From Ferruginibacter sp. (GTDB taxonomy: Bacteria; Bacteroidota; Bacteroidia; Chitinophagales; Chitinophagaceae): a DNA stretch of 64,000 nt. The notes under the pieces were generated by a model. The model had not been told where the DNA came from, ran no database searches, and was given only the letters and a program-made list of their open reading frames with translations. Made by a program: the position numbers and the translations under genes. How positions within the stretch are numbered: position 1 is the first letter of the stretch; every line of letters starts with the position of its first letter. Positions 62,615 through 64,000 of this stretch are shown here, one piece after another. The stretch spans positions 1-64,000 of the forward strand of contig NZ_JAQBNR010000061.1 in NCBI RefSeq assembly GCF_028288465.1. Direction: 5' to 3'.

Positions 62615-63268
62615 ATGAAAACAATTTTTGCTTTATTAAAAAAAGACTTACTGCTGGAGCTAAGGCAGCAGCATAGCTTTTATGGCATATTGTTATATGT
62701 AGCGTCTACTATATTTGTATTATACCTGTCCCTCAGTAACCCGGAGCCGGATGTATGGAATGCGCTGTTTTGGGTGATACAATTGTTTGTTTGTGTAAAT
62801 GCCGTGGCCAAAAGTTTTTTACAGGAAAGCCGTGGCCGCATGCTTTATTTTTATTCTATTTCTGGCGCCAGGGAATTTATCATAGCCAAATTAATTTACA
62901 ATATCATTTTAATGCTGCTGATGAGCATGATGAGCCTTGGGCTTTTCTTCCTGCTGTTAAAAAATCCACTTGATAAACCCCTTGTTTTTTTAGGTATTGT
63001 ATGTCTGGGTAGCATTAGTTTAAGCCTCGTGTTTACATTACTTGCAGCCATTGCTGCCAAGGCGCAACAAAATGCAGCCCTGATGGCCATCCTGGGTTTC
63101 CCTTTAATTGTGCCCCAGTTATTACTGGTAATCCGTTTGTCCAAAGCAGCTTTTGGCGAACAGTTCCGGACAGGAGCAGTTTTAAATTTAACCGGCCTTA
63201 TTGTGGGGCTGGATATTATGGTGCTTATATTGTCCATTATTTTATTTCCATTTCTGTGGAAAGACTAA
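62615..63268 (+). CDS. ccmB: Heme exporter protein CcmB
   Basis: 217 residues, six membrane helices (YGILLYVASTIFVLYLSL, NALFWVIQLFVCVNA and others). Membrane part of the CcmAB ATPase used in cytochrome c maturation (heme release from CcmE). KDLLLELRQQHSF at the start and QESRGRMLYFYSISG in the first cytoplasmic loop are typical. No ccmA in the window. CcmC follows after 95 bases. Confidence 0.93.
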   Translation: MKTIFALLKKDLLLELRQQHSFYGILLYVASTIFVLYLSLSNPEPDVWNALFWVIQLFVCVNAVAKSFLQESRGRMLYFYSISGAREFIIAKLIYNIILMLLMSMMSLGLFFLLLKNPLDKPLVFLGIVCLGSISLSLVFTLLAAIAAKAQQNAALMAILGFPLIVPQLLLVIRLSKAAFGEQFRTGAVLNLTGLIVGLDIMVLILSIILFPFLWKD

Positions 63269-63337
63269 GCATTGAGCTCCCCTCTCTATACCCGTTATAG
63301 TTTTAAAAATTATCAGCCAATAAAGGCAGCTTTCCCC

Positions 63338-63345
63338 TAAATTTG
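63338..63345 (+). promoter_or_regulatory. -7 promoter box (TAAATTTG)
   Basis: Perfect TAnnTTTG, 18 bases before the ccmC start; no -33 element seen, so the gene may also be read from ccmB. Confidence 0.4.
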
Positions 63346-63363
63346 CCTTCTTATTATTTAAAA

Positions 63364-64000
63364 ATGCGTAAAAGCTGGTGGAAGATATTAGCGGTAGTAT
63401 TATTGATTTACACTTTTACCGCTGGATTTTTAATACATATACCCCATATCGGTAATTTAAAGGAAACTGCCCGTAATCTTTTTTTTCATGTTCCCATGTG
63501 GTTTGGTCAAATTACCCTGCTCAGTATTTCCCTGGTATACTCCATTTTATATTTACGTACGCCTGACTTAAAGTATGATATTTTTGCAGTATGCTTCGCT
63601 AAAACCGGTATTTTAATGGGCATATTAGGATTGGTTACCGGCTCCATTTGGGCCACTTACACCTGGGGATCGCCCTGGAGCAACGACCCCAAACAAATTG
63701 GTGTTGCCATTGCCCTGCTCATTTATTTTGCCTACCTGGTGCTGAGAAATGCAGTACCGGATATTGACAAACGGGCTAAAGTAAGTGCGGTCTACAACAT
63801 CTTTGCCTACTTTATTTACATTCCCTTAATAATGATTTTACCGAGAATGGTGGAGTCTTTACATCCCGGCGGCAAGGGTGTTGAAGGCAACCCCGGTTTA
63901 AACGGCGCAGATCTTGATGCCAATATGCAACTGGTATTTCTGCCGGCAGTAATTGGCTGGACTTTACTGGGCGCCTGGATCAGCACTTTAAATATCAGGC
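63364..64000 (+). CDS. ccmC: Heme handling protein CcmC/CcsA-type, truncated by the window edge
   Basis: Partial: 212 codons are visible without a stop and the gene continues past base 64000. It begins MRKSWWKILAVVLLIYTF. Helices (LLIYTFTAGFLIHI, WFGQITLLSISLVYSILYL) alternate with HVPMWFG and the tryptophan-rich motif ATYTWGSPWSNDPKQ, the WWD-type heme-binding domain of the CcmC/CcsA family (the second Trp of the usual WxWD is Asn here). The final EGNPGLNGADLDANMQLVF is a periplasmic loop. It receives heme for CcmE. Confidence 0.9.
   Translation, partial: MRKSWWKILAVVLLIYTFTAGFLIHIPHIGNLKETARNLFFHVPMWFGQITLLSISLVYSILYLRTPDLKYDIFAVCFAKTGILMGILGLVTGSIWATYTWGSPWSNDPKQIGVAIALLIYFAYLVLRNAVPDIDKRAKVSAVYNIFAYFIYIPLIMILPRMVESLHPGGKGVEGNPGLNGADLDANMQLVFLPAVIGWTLLGAWISTLNIR

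Noticed and set aside
1..64000. CRISPR array, insertion sequence, prophage or complete tRNA/rRNA gene
   Set aside because: I found no regularly spaced repeats, no transposase or integrase frame, and no sequence with tRNA arms in the intergenic regions; rRNA is only implied beyond the left edge.

Overview
The window comes from a bacterium of the Bacteroidota, most likely a Chitinophagaceae-like member of the Chitinophagia/Sphingobacteriia. Evidence: moderate-to-low GC; a complete sprA (type IX secretion translocon); a secreted protein with a type B gliding-motility sorting domain; a PorE-like OmpA protein; many PorV/PorT-like barrels; and a recurrent promoter of the Bacteroidetes type (TTTG or TTG at -33, TAnnTTTG at -7), which I located upstream of about 18 genes. 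No phage, insertion sequence, CRISPR array or complete RNA gene was found. This is essentially a core-genome segment.

Layout. 1-500: promoter and leader that look like the start of a ribosomal RNA operon running leftward out of the window. 506-12425: housekeeping genes: ilvE, a HolD-like protein, rdgB, a thioesterase, aroE with a phosphosulfolactate synthase, a TPR protein, small secreted proteins, yidC, rplY, prs, radC, a DUF3467 protein. 12553-15496: an operon of a helix-hairpin-helix/outer-membrane-barrel protein and a PorV-like barrel. 15578-28539: folD, queE, a PorE-like protein, dprA, guaB, an Lnb-like (DUF4105) membrane protein, an alpha/beta hydrolase, a PKD/type B T9SS cargo protein, an SDR and a small secreted protein. 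28698-31943: a DtxR-family regulator divergent from a TonB-dependent receptor, with a perfect 16-bp palindrome inside the receptor promoter. 32049-39963: sprA and ruvA. 40103-46459: fabH, two paralogous barrels, and three exported carbohydrate-active proteins. 46768-50472: cytochrome bd oxidase (cydAB) and a THUMP-type rRNA methyltransferase. 50676-52189: a NYN-LOTUS protein and a GT25 glycosyltransferase. 52211-59767: a seven-gene nucleotide-sugar operon behind one canonical promoter. 59887-64000: kdtA, a conserved unknown, thymidine kinase, ccmB and the start of ccmC.

How it fits together. Three themes recur. (1) Cell envelope and secretion: sprA, PorE-like and PorV-like proteins, a T9SS cargo protein, yidC, kdtA, the nucleotide-sugar operon (UDP-glucuronate, UDP-xylose, UDP-N-acetylhexosaminuronate, dTDP-rhamnose end steps) and the Lnb-like protein. 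(2) Metal and respiration: DtxR regulator with TonB receptor, cytochrome bd, CcmB/CcmC heme handling. (3) DNA metabolism: dprA, radC, ruvA, rdgB, thymidine kinase, a HolD-like protein and the HhH-barrel protein.

Nothing here is an unmistakable new system. The best candidates for new biology are the DtxR operator/TonB receptor circuit, the HhH-barrel plus PorV-like pair, the HolD-like protein, the 21-bp perfect hairpin after fabH, and the promoters that sit almost on the start codons of folD, guaB and dtxR. Start codons were moved from the longest open frame where a conserved N-terminus, signal peptide or promoter position demanded it; each case is noted.
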